Shown: positions 1-13,388, numbered from the stretch's first letter. The stretch is 64,000 nt of DNA from Acanthopleura granulata (GCA_016165875.1 JABBOT010000001.1:47656625-47720624); one strand, 5' to 3'. Program-made: numbers and translations. The notes: generated by a model not told the origin, from the letters alone.

Positions 1-1307
1 GAGACAAAATACCGAATGAATTCATCACACCGTCTGCACATCATTTATCTGCGATGTTTGCTACAATATCAAATGTTCCTCAATTTGTGCAAGCAGACTG
101 AAATATAATTGAGGTCCCATATAAAACGATCGAGTGGTTATTATAGGTTCACCCTACAATGTGGGAGTCGAAGCACTCACTATTGAACACATACCATTTA
201 ACCCCCTAAGAAGACTTCAGTATAGAGTGTTTCGTTATCTCTCAATGATTTTACATGTTTATCATTTTGATGAAACATGCAAAGAATTAAGGTGACGTTT
301 ATTCGTCTTCTCTCAGCAACAGAAAAACGTTATGGATGGATTTGGATGGATCAATAGTGTAAGGCAGTATAATAGACCTATAACTGGCCCATCTGTTTGA
401 TTTACATAAACCATGAAACAGACAGACATGTTATACAGCCCTCCCTCCACACGGGTCAAGCACCATCACCTAGCCACACGTGACAACAGTAAACAGTTAC
501 ACTACAAATGGATATATATTGCTGGAATACAGCACAAGAACAGAAGACACACCACCAAACTAAAATTATGCCATCACTTGATCCGTGTATAGCAGACCGG
601 GCTGACGTATAAATGGTAGCCCGAGGGCAGGTGACGTCCACTAGATTATACTCTTTACTTACATTACCTTTATATAAGATCCAGATAGTTATCGATATGG
701 TATACACATGGCTTGCATATATCTACCATTGTATATGACTGATCACTATGTCTGGGGGAATCACGTGTCTCCATTAAACTTTTGAAATCTTGAGTAAAGG
801 CGATGATTTTTTTCTCTCTCATATCTGCGTAAATATCCGGGGGAAAAAATACACGAACTAGTTACGGTGGGGAAATATCGATATATTTAAAACTATTAGG
901 CTACGAACATATAGACTTACAAGGCGGCAGGCCGAAAAATACAGAAGAACACTGCTGCCTTATCGTCATTTTGGAACGCGCTTTCTAGATAAAGCACCGT
1001 TTCTCGTGAACAATTCTGGCTCAAATCTATATACATGACTCAGACTGTTACAGTGTCCCCTTTTCCACAAGCCGTAATCAGTTATATATCTGATCTTGCT
1101 ATGTACTTTTATTATAGATGGTTGTTTGGCGACATGATGTAGATGTGAAATGCCTGGTGCTTCAGTCGCTGGTTCCAAACCGAAAACTGATATCGTCCAA
1201 ATTTTAACTCAAAATCTGTGTTGTACCCAGGAACTGCAAACCAAGTAACAATGACATAATGTTACAGTACATAGCCTAAGATAATCCCAGGGGGTATATG
1301 TACTTAC

Positions 1308-1369
1308 TTGGCTGCCGGGTCCACTGGAATTATCCCAGAATCCATTGCGGACTCGATGTCGTCTGGCAC
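1308..1369 (-). CDS. Isolated exon-like segment, unidentified minus-strand gene
   Basis: Acceptor TTTTGTATTAG|GTGCCA and consensus donor GCAGCCAA|GTAAGT bound 62 bases. The open frame encodes V-P-D-D-I-E-S-A-M-D-S-G-I-I-P-V-D-P-A-A-K, acidic and protein-like. The next minus-strand segment (about 1,070-1,230) has an open frame beginning P-G-Y-N-T-D-F-E-L-K-F-G after an acceptor (GGTTTGCAG), but its phase does not join this exon. The family is not recognised. Confidence 0.35.
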
Positions 1370-2084
1370 CTAATACAAAAGACATGTATATATACTGTCG
1401 TGAAACACATATCTAATAATAAAACATATGAAAGAATTTAAACACAAGGCAAAGGGTTCTCATAAGATTGAGTGAGATTATTTATTTTCTTCAAATTATG
1501 CAGCGTCAGAATAGCACGGTCATTCAATCTTAATATCAATTCTTTCGCTCTTAAATGATCGCCCATCTATAGCAATTGTTCTGAAGGTTTGATTTGGTTT
1601 TTCATATACATATCTGTAAAACGTATCACTGTTTTCAGTGGTGTCAAGGTCATTTACCTGCGATTGTGGCGAGACTTGCTGTTGGACAACCATGTATACT
1701 AGTATTAATTATTTGAGGAGTAGGTTAATAGGTCTACATATACACGTAGAGTAATGATCAGTGCATCCTTGCAACTCGCCAACATTTCGCGCGGAATCCC
1801 ATGATTTGTGGAAATCCTTCGAGGTGACTTTGCCCTGAGATTTGTACAAATATCCACAAATGCGCCGCCAGTGATTCAGCGGTCATTCACATAGCTGTAT
1901 AGGCTATACAGGAAAGCGGAAAGCTGCCCGGCAATGAATGCATGACAAAGGTTTGCTTTGTGAATGCAAATGGTAAAGTGTCATAAATTCATTCAAGATA
2001 CTTTATACATGATGAAGTGAAAATTGTCGTTTGATCACCTTGAGCATTTTTTAATTGTATCGGGAACTCAGTACAGAAGATATG

Positions 2085-2356
2085 TTAATATTTATTTCAT
2101 TATTTCACTGGTGTTTACGCTGGACTCCAGAATATTTCACTTATACGACGGCGGTCAGCATTATATTTGGAGGAAACCGGGCAGAGCCCGATAAAAACCC
2201 ACGACCCTCCGCAGAGTGCTGGCAGACCTTCCCACGTACGCGCCGAGAGGAAGCCAGCTTGAGCTGGACTTGAACTCACAGCGACCGCATTGGTGGGAAG
2301 CTTCTGGGACATTACGCTGCGCTAGCGCGCTAACCGACTGAGTAACGGCGGCTCCG
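2085..2356 (-). mobile_element. tRNA-derived SINE, near full length
   Basis: Read on the minus strand it begins GGAGCCGCCGTTACTCAGTC, then GGTTAGCGCGCTAGCGC (A-box-like) and GTGAGTTCAAGTCCAGC (B-box-like GGTTCRA). The core CGGTTTCCTCC and the tail end of GTAAACACCAGTG follow. It belongs to the family that recurs through the window and defines its consensus together with the copies at 23.9 and 62.2 kb. The duplicated GGGTTT/CGGTTTCC core resembles the V-SINE superfamily; assignment is by memory of the motif only. Confidence 0.8.
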
Positions 2357-2994
2357 ATAACTTAATATATAGCATTTAAAATATAAATTCTTCAGATACA
2401 TGAATCTTTGAGGTATTGTTCTTCATTAAACGGAAAAAAAATCAGGGATATTGTCTATCCACTTAACAGCACCAACAATGTAAAATAACCAACGCCCATT
2501 GCGTTCAGTGAGTGATTAAACTTCAAACGTGTTTAATAAATATAATACATATTTAAATATTAAACAAAAGTGTCTGAAACATGTATGTAGACCTGTACTA
2601 TAATGCTATAATCTTCAAGTGTTTAATATCTGATGCATAAAAGTGTTTATGACTTAAAAGAACAAACAACAAAAATATAACCAAAGTTATTTCAGAAGAG
2701 GGGTCCATACAGACCTAAACGGGAGTAGTCATTTTTTTTATGACGTGCTTGACAACTATATAAATCACCTTTTAATTTGACATTCTTACGAGGCCATGGA
2801 GTACGCCATTTTAGAGAAACCGAAAACACGATGTCGCTTCACTCGTACCCTACACTCTTAAATATTACAGGCGAGGCACTATTTTACTACCCCTTTCTCA
2901 TTGAAAAAATGAGTTTAAATTATGTAAGAATTGTCTCTTAATCAGAAAGAAAACAGCTGATTTCACACTACTTTTACATGGAAAAAATTGGGGA

Positions 2995-3090
2995 ACTAGG
3001 AACCGGTGACGTCGCCAGCGGAAACAGATGCCTTCTCGAGTGGTAGAAATATCTCACCCTTGATTGGTTAAAATTGAGACAATGGCGACT
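2995..3090. promoter_or_regulatory. Promoter-like patch with CRE and CCAAT boxes
   Basis: A cAMP-response type TGACGTC at about 3,007, an ATTGG (inverted CCAAT) at about 3,063, and a start-like ACAATGGCGAC at 3,081-3,091 lie within 90 bases of locally higher CpG. On the minus strand the order CCAAT then CRE would suit transcription toward the exon-like segment at 1.3 kb. On the plus strand the ATG at 3,084 opens a 37-codon frame only. Confidence 0.25.
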
Positions 3091-4011
3091 CGTTCGACTT
3101 TCCATACGTTGGCGCTTTTGCTTACTTTGAATAGCGATATCGCGGTTATCCTACATCACAAAAATAAAACTGGACCCTTTTTTGAACTATGAATGGGATT
3201 CTTTATCGATACATATATATATTTGGTCTAGTGTTGTCTTTTCTTTTAAACATCGACATTTAGAATGTATGCTCTCAAGGTTCCGGTCTTATTTCCACTT
3301 GCTGTAAGTGGCTACTCCACGTTGTTCCACGTGTCCATTAGCACATTATGCACTCTGGGAATTGATTTCAGATCAGGCTTGTGTCTTAAGCACTTGTATC
3401 AGAACTTAATTCTGCATGGAATAATATTTGTCAGATGAGAATTCTGAGGAAATATTGTGCGTTGGTTGTTGAGGAGAACGTGTCGGTTAAACGGTGCAGC
3501 GAAATATCTTACGATGTAAATATTTACGATGTATAGATGTAAAGCGAAATACGACAGTCCTTCCATCTAACAGTCGTTTGCGGATGTTCTCTTGTACCAA
3601 ACTCCAAACCTTGCAAGGCATCAACTGTTGTTCCTGAGTGATCTCAATAAAGGCGAGTGTATCCTGTTTTTCACTTCTGGCTCTTTTCTGTGATGCCCTG
3701 CTCATGTCTAACAGTTAAACCATTGTGCTATAAATCTTTATTGATTCAATTTTTTCATGCCCCTGAATCTTTACTGCAGCCAACACTGTTTTTCATCCAT
3801 GTCAGTGTGTGCCAGCAATTTGCTAACAACAGTGAAAATTCGGGGGAAAGCTTTTGTGGGACTTCATACTTTTCACTCTGATATGCATGTCGTAAAGCAA
3901 ATACTCTTATAAATTATATAAATTATTATATCCACTGATCAGTAAGAACTTTAATTACACTAATAATTTTGTTAATAGAGAGGCTTCATTAGTTGTTCAA
4001 GTTCATTAAAA

Positions 4012-4236
4012 TTTATTCATTTATTTCTGTGGTGTTTTACGCCGTACTAATGAATATTTCACTTACACGACGGCGGCCAGCATTATGGTGGGAGGAAATC
4101 GGGCAGAGCCCGGGGGTAACCCACGACCTTCAGAAGGATGCTGGCACACCGTATCACAGCGACCGCATTGGTGGGAGGCTTGTGGGTCATTACGCTGCGC
4201 TAGGCCGCTAACCGACTGAGCCACGGAAACCCCCGA
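4012..4236 (-). mobile_element. Same SINE family, internally deleted copy
   Basis: It has an intact head (GGTTAGCGGCC, GCGGTCGCTGTGA) and tail (GTACGGCGTAAAACACC), but about 45 bases are missing between the B-box side and the core. Confidence 0.75.
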
Positions 4237-5258
4237 ATTCATTAATAGTCGGTCCATCTTTTTCTAATATATAGACATTTCCAATTATAGACATATAGGT
4301 TTGCAGATTCACTAACAGGATAGACCTTTGTCAATTGTGGCTTGCTAAAAACGAGAAAGGAGAACCAATCATTACGATAAAATCATTCCGTTTCACTCGT
4401 CGATGACACATTTTCTTACGTTTAAAGCTGTGAATCTCAGTCAGTGCGAACAGAGGCGTATGGAGATGACCAAAATCCTTCTGATGGTATTTGTTGCAGA
4501 ATTTACAAGGTCAGGCGTAAGTGATTAATGCTATTCAACACCGGCTTGAAATTTTGCTTGTACATTTTCTGACACACTGTTTTAGACTAAAGACAAAAAC
4601 AAATCAGTAAAACCATACGTAACAGGAGTCGACTCTGTCATAAACTAATGAAAGGCGTACCTCCCCTGGTGCGTTTGCCTCGCTTCATTTTCTGCGAAAG
4701 TCTCACAGCAGCCACTGTCAATCCTCAGCAATGCTTAAACCGCACATCCGAGAAAGATCGAAATCTAACGCACAAGAAGGCAGCTCCACAGTGGCCGTAG
4801 CCCCTCCATTGGTAAGAAATAGTAGCGCACTATATCAAGTTTAGAAAGCAAGCCTCGGGGTGACATCTGTGGGAAGAGGACAGGTAAACTCGGGACAGAC
4901 AATTGCCCTAGTAGACAAAATACAGGTAAGGATACCCGTGAAAAACTGTGGCAAGCCTTTCTGAGGCTCAGGTCGAGATCGTCTACATAGGCTCGGCGTG
5001 TTTGACATTCCCAAGCTTCGTCATTCTCTCGGCCGCTTTTGCCACAACGATCCAGTACACTGGCTGTGCCACCGGTGTGTTTGACAGGAAAATATGTCTT
5101 AAGTACACAGGGGGCTCTGTGAGTGTACACACTTGATCTCAGAAGGTCTTTATAGATCCAGGAATGGAAACTGTCACAATCTCTATAGACATGGACAAGC
5201 GTTTCCATTGTTAGAGAAATTGATTACTTCTCTTGCTGACCATAACGATACATGAGTT

Positions 5259-6115
5259 GGGTCACCGACAAAACCAGGGGAATGGGCCTTCACCCATTGA
5301 TAAAACCAGAAGCATGGCCCTTCAACCACTGACAAAACCAGGAGCATGGCGCTTCAACCACTGACAAAACCAGGAGCATGGCGCTTCAACCACTGACAAA
5401 ACCAGGAGAATGGTCCTTCAAATACTGACAAAATCAGGAGCATAGCTCTTCAACCACTGATAAAACCAGGAGCATGGTCCTTCAACCATTGACAAAACCA
5501 GGAGCATGGCTCTTCAACCATTGACAAAACCAGGAGCATGGCCCTTCAACCACTGACAAAACCAGGAGCATAGCCCTTCAACCACTGACAAAACCAGGAG
5601 AATGGTCCTTCAAATACTGACAAAATCAGGAGCATAGCTCTTCAACCACTGATAAAACCAGGAGCATGGTCCTTCAACCATTGACAAAACCAGGAGCATG
5701 GCCCTTCAACCACTGACAAAACCAGGAGCATAGCCCTTCAACCACTGACAAAACCAAGAACATTACCCTTCTATCACTGACAAAACCAGGAGCATAGCCC
5801 TTCAACCACTGACAAAACCAGGAGCATGGGCCTTCACCCTCTGACAAAACCAGGAGCATATGCTTTCAACCACTGATAACACCAGGAGCATGACTGTTCA
5901 ACCTCTGACAAATCCAGGAGCATTGCAATTCAACCACTGACAAAACCAGGAGCACAGCCCCTCAACCACTGACAAAAGCAGGAGCATGGCCCTTCAACCA
6001 TTGACAAAACTAGGGGCATGGGCCTTCAACCACCGATAAAACCAGGGACATACTTTCAACCACTGACAGCACAAGGGGAATGACCCTTCAACTAGTTATA
6101 AAACCAGGAGCATGT
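5259..6115. repeat. 32-bp minisatellite, about 26 units
   Basis: The unit contains ACCACTGACAAAACCAGG followed by AGCATGGCCCTTCA. The spacing of GCATGGC is 32 at 5,312, 5,344 and 5,376. Two adjacent blocks share the same variant order, indicating higher-order duplication of about 160 bases. Units decay toward the right end. Since 32 is not a multiple of three, the open frames here are incidental. Confidence 0.95.
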
Positions 6116-6335
6116 AATTACAATTTCTATAACCAGGAAAATGTGACTACCACTGTTAAAATCAGGAGATTGTGGCTAATATTCCGCAAACCAGGAAATT
6201 GTGGCTAACACTGCGAAAACCAGGAGATTGTGGCTAATATTGCGAAAACCAAGAGATTGTGGCCAATATTGCAAAAACCAGGAGATTGTGGCTAATATTG
6301 TGAAAATCAGGAGAATCTGACTATCAGTGTGCAAA
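6116..6335. repeat. Diverged 28-bp tandem repeat following the 32-bp array
   Basis: Units with the form AAACCAGGAGATTGTGGCTA then ATATTGCG repeat about seven times. They share the AAACCAGGAG word with the neighbouring 32-bp array, so they probably derive from it with a shorter unit. Confidence 0.8.
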
Positions 6336-9130
6336 GCTAAATTATTAGACTTGATTTCTGCTTAGTGCCCAACTTTGTCAGTTCTGTCAGTGGCCAGGTT
6401 CATCGGGGGAGGAAACTTGAATGGCCAGGAGTACACCATGGCAACACACAAGGAATGTGACAATTCTGACGGTCAGGAGCTAACCTAATGCAGACAGACC
6501 AATGCTTTAACTGATCAAGCTAGTCACGGTACCCCTGAAAATGGCCAATGGGTGGTGATGCTTCATGGGTTATCCTTGGGAGATGATCATTGGTGACCGC
6601 TGATGATGTTGGTCTCAAAGGTTCTTGCTCAGTATTTATGTCTTGAGGTTTATCTCTGAGTACTGGAGTGTCCACACACTACCAAAGATTACAGTCTGCT
6701 GTTAAGATTAAGCCAATGCCACAGTGTTCAACTGACCAAACACATGTATCTCAATCTCCTTAGAACAGGTTTACAATCTCCACACTTATAAGCCCCGGGA
6801 GTGCTGGTAGCGGTTAAGAATTGAGTTCAACAAACACCTAAAATTCAATTATCTGCACCTGAGGCAATTGGAGCAGATACATTTCTGATCAATGTGGTCC
6901 AGTATGAATCTTAAAAGCCGTACTCATTTCATACATGACACTACAATAAAAAAATGCAAAGTCAGAAATTAAATCAAATTAATGTGGGTTAATTGATTAA
7001 TATAGACTTTATTCTTGTCAATTTATAACTGGCAAAGAGTGCTAAATTTGTTAATACCTGAAACATGCACCCTGGAGTTTAACAGGAAAGGGGATGTACT
7101 ACTTTGAAAATATAGTTATATTTGAGCAAGAATGATAAAACACGATTTGAATTATTACACCAGTGACTATTCATAAATCATACTGAGATTGAATGTAAAT
7201 CATTGAATTTCTGGTTGGACCACAAACAATAGGAATGCTAGGGAACTGACAAGTCTGAATATATAATACGCTGTCCTGAACATGCATTGTTTCAGATACT
7301 GTAAAACAAATATTCATCATAAATAAAACATAGAGGTTCATTAGGCCAATAAATGAGATTGCGAGAACCACATTGTTCCATACTAAAACATTCATCACTA
7401 CAGAGAAACCTGAGCCTTGTATGCAGTAATACCCCAAAATCAATAGTAACATCACTGAACTTTATTACAAAGGAAAGGGCACCCGGTTTAAGAATGTCTC
7501 AACATAGATAAATAAAACGTGCACTTCTTTTACCTCCAACAAGGTTTGGTCAAATGGGTGGGACATAAACTCTATTCCCCCTCCAAAACTTCAGGCCTAA
7601 ATTGTAGTTGTTATTCTCTTCACATGTGCCTGCTCCATAAAACCAAGTTTCATAGATGTAATATTCTACAGATCAATATGTTTTAGCCACTGGTTAAGCA
7701 ACACTGTATTATACCAGAAGGTGTTAAAGAACATGCCCCCTGAAACCAATGGGATATATTTAAAATTGAACAGGTAATAACATCTTTACTGGCCTGTTCT
7801 TGCCATTTTCATGGTTCATATTAAATACTTTATTCACTGGAATTAAATCATGTAAGTTGGAGACTGAACAATGCCTTGTTGTTCGTACCTTTTACAAATG
7901 ACGTAATTTTCTTCTACAAAAAGGCTCAGGTTAATAAATTGCACCTTTTCCATAGGATTTAAGGAAAGAATAAATAAAATGAAACATTTATTATACACAG
8001 TATTGTTCTAAAGAAAAATCCAAGAAGCATGTTATGAACAGACAACAGCTCATTTCTGTGTACATATAGTGTTTAAGGCATGAACACAGACAAGTCAGTT
8101 TTCAGGCTTTGATTAATGAGTTTGAGACTCAATCCAAACATAAAGAGATCCTTGAAGGAATATTACCTGTAACTGAACATATGAGTGTAAAAATTTGTGA
8201 TACAGCCTTGAAATCTTCACACATATTTCACAAATAAATGCACTATCATGCAACATAAATTGTTGATTGTTGAGAGTGCAATATTTGTGTGCTTCTCACA
8301 AAATGCATATCTTTATGACTGATTTGTACTGGTTTAACGATGAAAAGTTAAAGATCTTGTGGAGAACATAATGTCTTCTAGTAGTAAACTCCATTTAAGA
8401 CATCTTATATATTTTAAATAACATACTCACAGGCAAGAAAGATGGACTGTTTGCCACTATTGCATTTTTACTGAGATTTCTAGCACAATACCTGTCACAA
8501 TACATGAGATAAATCAGTCCTTCATAACTCCCTGTGGTAAATTATGTTGGTCACTTCAAGGAAAGATTATTTAAAGACAAAGAACTATACACAAGCCTGT
8601 GTGACCTGCGTACTTTACTATGTGCGGACTTTGTTATGTACTTTCTCAGGAAGTAAAGAAACATACTGTCATGTCAAATACAAACCTGGCACTATCTAAG
8701 ACTGTTGACAAAAGAAGTAAATGTGACCCTTAGTTTAGTAATGCAATTCCATTGTAACAGTACAGGCTCTTACACATGTACAGACTTTTCTGGTATGTAC
8801 GCTTCTGGTACGAGATTCTGCAAACACAGATCTTATGCTTATAGATCATCATCTTTATCCAAAAAAAAAAAGAAACAAGAAAGAGAAGGTTGTCAGAAAA
8901 ATTATACATGTACACCAGATCAGGTAATTAACAATGCAGAAAGAGCAGCGCGGGAAAGAAATTGATAAACAACTTAATGAACAGGTCCTATTATCTCTGT
9001 GTCATTTTAGATCCAGAAGTATAATTATATTCTAAAATGTCTTAAAGGGTTTCCATGTGTGAAAATCAAGACATGTATCAATGTTATTGTGCATATCAAT
9101 GGATGGACTGAGAAAAAAAGGACACAGCTA
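6336..9130. other. Intergenic stretch without recognisable gene
   Basis: AT-rich sequence with stops in all frames beyond about 95 codons. No splice-bounded conserved segment, RNA gene or clear mobile element was recognised. Short A/T homopolymers and CATGTA words are frequent. Confidence 0.5.
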
Positions 9131-9660
9131 TCAAGTGTTAGGTATAACATCACGGTCTCATTACTAATGCACCTGTCATACACATTGAGGTTGTAACATG
9201 CCCGCTGTCACCCCAGAGTCAATGGAATAGCAAGTGTTAGGTATAACGTCATGGTCTCATTACTCATGCACCTGTCATACACACTGAGGTTGTAACATGC
9301 CCATTGTCACCCCAGAGTCAACAGAATAGCAATTGTTAGGTATAACATCATGGTCTCATTACTAATGTACCTGTCATAACTCACACACACTCAGACTATA
9401 ACACGCCCCCTGTCACCCAACAGCCAACAGAACAGCAAGTGTTAGGTATAACATCATAGTCTCATTACTAATGTACATGTCATAACTCACACACACTCAG
9501 ACTATAACATGCCCCCTGTCACCCCAGAGTCAACAGAATAGCAAGTGTTAGGTATAACATCAAAATCTCATTACTAATGTACCTGTCATAAGTCTCGCAC
9601 ACACACACACATGCACACGTACACACACTGTAACCTGACCACTGTCACCTCAAGTTTCTG
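9131..9660. repeat. Tandem repeat of 99-106 bp, five units
   Basis: The word GTGTTAGGTATAAC recurs at about 9,135, 9,234, 9,333, 9,439 and 9,545, followed each time by a CTCATTACTAATG segment and a CACCCCAGAGTC segment. The last two unit lengths grew by 7 bases through an ACACAC expansion that ends as a CA microsatellite near 9,600. Confidence 0.92.
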
Positions 9661-12264
9661 CAGAACAGCAAAGTATAGCACTGCTTCTTCAAGTTTTAAA
9701 ACCAATCACTGTTAACCTTTAGACATAAGGTGCTACATAGCCTTTTGAGTAAAACATAACAGTAGTAACCTTACCTTAGTCTATAAACATAAAAAACATA
9801 GGGTAAATGTCCATCCATATTTAGCCCATTCACTTTAAATTATAAATAAAATTCACAAATGATTTAAAGAAATATGATTTGCTTCACATTTAGATCATAC
9901 AAAAAGGTCAGGCTTGACTGTAAAGTTGGCGATCTTTATTGCAATTTGATCATGTAGACAAGGTAAGCTAGTTTGTTCAGATTATATAAGTATGCAATGC
10001 TTGTCTCCCTTTTTAGTAATAATGAAACAGCACGACCATTCCCCATGAAAGACCTAATTTAGCGGACTCGTGTTTTAACATATGTATGGCCGGGTATGCT
10101 GAGATGACAGTGAGATAGTGAGATGATACAGGTAATAATATATACCAAGGGTCATATCAGTACAAAACTGAAAAAAATCAGATAAATAAATCAATTACAA
10201 ATGAAAAAATATTCTAACAGGAATGCCACAGTTCAAACACATTGATAAAATCACCAGTAATTTTATTGAGAGGTCCCTTCTTTCCATGTTTAAGAGAGAA
10301 AGTCCATCTGACTATATCAGGCTGGCAGACACGAAGTATCCATATTACCACATCAGTAATAATGCCAGCTCCAGATAATGACCCAGAAATCCTGACCCCA
10401 AAACTAAATAAAATACTGAGGGAAGAGGTATGCTGGAAAGCCAAGTGATGTCTAAATGACAGCGTGTACATGTCTATAAGACAACTCCTCTACAGCGGAT
10501 TAACAGGGATTAAGGTCAAGTGAATGTTGTTATATCAATTGTCTTCATTTCATTTATATATATTGTTTCGTAAGCAACAACAACTCACAGCCATACTTTG
10601 GTGATTCCCCACAAAATTTCATAGTATTGTATATAACATATTTAATTCATCATTTAACAACAATTCATAACTATTAAAATAGTCAATGCCAGACTATTTT
10701 CCACAGAGAACTGCTTGTGTGTATATATATATATATATATATTTATTTATATACATACATACATATACATATAGGTGAAAAAGGTGTCCTAATGTGGAAA
10801 GGAATATACAGAAAATTAATATACAGAAAAAAATAACAAAACAGAAGAACCTTCTTAACTTCTGTATACACAGAAAGACATTATATACAAGCAGCATCCG
10901 CTTCATATATACAACTTTATGTTGTGCAGTTTGCACCGTCTATATATACATGATAATATCCTCATATATATATATATATATATTTGCGCAACAAACATAA
11001 AATTTACAGAATGACCACAGTGTTCGAGCAATCCCCTGGTAATGTGACCCCCTAATTCAGTCAAAGACTAGATAACAAGTTGGTAACAAAAATGAATAAA
11101 ACCATAACATCTAGCACCATCAGCAGTAATATGAAATATTGTCTTTATGTACAAAAACAATTTCAACTAGGAAATGGAATAATAGAATTTGAAGGACAGC
11201 TCCTTGTGAAAATCATAAACCTAGGCTCCATGTAAAGCTTCCAACTTAAAGAAGCCTCGATATCGCACTGAAATCAGTGAACATAGCACATGACAGTGAG
11301 TCAAGAAGGCTCAATATCATGTACCAACATGTATCAGGTAGGCAACAGTGGAAGTTTTACACATTAAATTTTACACTAACCTGTAAAAGAAATATCTACA
11401 GTACATTTCAGATTCTACTGCACTTTAGCTTCAATGTGTCAAGTCCAAAAATCTGACCTGTAAAATGGGAAATCTAGTGTTCATTTCATATTACAATGCA
11501 GTTTAGCTTCATGTCAAAGAAGCTGGAAAAAATGTTCCATGAATAACCAGCATGTTCTGCTATTTAGTATAGCCTGACAGTGCTCAAGACATCATACACA
11601 CAGCTTATGTCTGCCACTGACAGCTCAGCAAGTCCTTTGGTAAACAATTCATACTCCTCTAATGTACTAAAGTACCAAACTACTCTTACACTGTGCAACA
11701 CGCCTCCTCTGAATTACCGTCATTGTCATATGACAGCTGCCAAGACATAGGTGAGATTGGTGTTTAAGGTGTGAAACTGCAGGATGAGCAACTTTGTCTG
11801 TTCAAGTACATGTAAGCAGAATGTAGGTTATGTCTGAGAGTGACAACTATTTTGTAGTCAACTGAATGTTGATAAACATGGCATCAGTCATTACAAATTG
11901 CAGAAATTTCAAGAGATTTTACAAGAAATCATAAGTGATTTTACTGAAGTAAAATATACATATTCGAGGGAGTACTTCCTGTAGAGGATTTTTAAATTTC
12001 TTCCAATTGTATAATTTTTATCCTCTTGGCTTTCCAACTCAGTTTCCAAATTTGAACATTACTTGAAGGTAGGTCTTCCACTAGCCTATGCTGCTTTAAC
12101 AAAACTCAGGGATAGTGATTTTCTGCGGTCCCACTTAACAAGAGGTTGACCCTACAAATGCGCCATTTAGTGGGAGAGTGACTTTAAGGGAGGTAATCTG
12201 GTAGGCCCCTATAAGTGCCACAATCATAATGCAAGCCATGAGAATGAATGCAGCTTGTGTACTG
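9661..12264. other. Intergenic stretch downstream of RASGRP
   Basis: No coding or RNA gene was recognised. It contains (TA)n tracts at 10,723-10,741 and 10,964-10,982, and a minus-strand AATAAA near 9,935. Confidence 0.5.
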
Positions 12265-12284
12265 TGAGTATACACACTTTTCTG

Positions 12285-12290
12285 TTTATT
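12285..12290 (-). terminator. Candidate polyadenylation signal AATAAA
   Basis: TTTATT on the plus strand reads AATAAA on the minus strand (CCACAATAAACAG), about 1.5 kb after the RASGRP stop. A GTGTGTATACT stretch follows within 20 bases, as expected for a downstream GU-rich element. Confidence 0.35.
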
Positions 12291-13367
12291 GTGGTGTATC
12301 ACTTTTAACTACCTATGGTTTTGGGGCCGTGCATGCACAGATTAAATCTCCATTTTACAAGTAATACGAAGATAATACAACTCAAGCTTCTTTAGTGATG
12401 TTAATGGCAAAGCAAACATCTAAGTGTGACGCTACATGTAACCAACAGGTTCAGTAAAGTTGTTATATGATGAGGCAATGGGCAGATGAATCTATACATG
12501 GAAGTAGCAGTCCAGCAGACTAGTTAACACTTAGCACATGCGTCCACCTTCCATCAATGTACAACTACAATTAATTTTCAAATTTAGTCAAAAGCCTGAA
12601 AATATGTGCCAGACATTTTTGAAAACTCCCCTTTTGCTGGAAGTGGTATGACTCAAGAGAACTTTGTCCAGTACCGTTTAACATGGAAAACATGGTCGTA
12701 CCACTTGAACAAAAGAGGTGTTTTCAAAAAGTGTCAGGTACCAGTTTGCAGACATGGAACAGCTATGTTATGGTCTTCAGGTCATACTCCACCTTGATGG
12801 GAAAACTGGCTGAAGGTCTTGGACTTGACAATGCAAGCCAATTGGTCCAGGCCTACAGTGGTATAAAGCAAGTGGCCAATGAGCATTCTGCTACATGCAC
12901 CTTCAAACACAGACAGTATCCTATAGATTTTTACACTGGCTCGCAGTCTCTATGATGGATAAACACACACCGCTTACATGGTGATATGTAAACAGGGCTA
13001 GAAATACAAAGGAATGATGTGTGAGCTCAAGTAAATACGTGAAACTATACTTTTAGTGTACTAAAGTAGTGGCCGCTAAAAGCACTGACACACATATACA
13101 AACACAGCTGCTGTGCAGTGGTCTATGTTGATGTTTGATTCACGCAGATATTACAACGAACATCTATGTACAATGTACTGTTCAGAGTATTTCTGTATAG
13201 CCTCTAAATCTATGGTTGTTGATGCCCTTTAGGTGGTGTTCACATTGCTATAAATTGACTAGTCTACAGAAGGAGGACAATACAAGGAGGAGGATACTGT
13301 GTTTCAAGAGCTGGCCCAGAGGAACACTCATATCTACATCTACCAGTATATTGGACAGGCCAAAATG

Positions 13368-13388
13368 CCCCCCCCCCCCCCCCCCCCC
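13368..13388. repeat. Homopolymer of 21 C (G on the transcribed strand)
   Basis: An uninterrupted run of about 21 C, with flanking CAAAATG and GCACAAAT. On the minus strand this places a G tract in the presumed RASGRP 3' untranslated region. The length is prone to sequencing error. Confidence 0.85.

Noticed and set aside
12606..12955. Plus-strand overlapping frames of 63 and 90 codons
   Set aside because: They fall in the probable RASGRP 3' untranslated region in antisense; no family was recognised and no splice sites support them.
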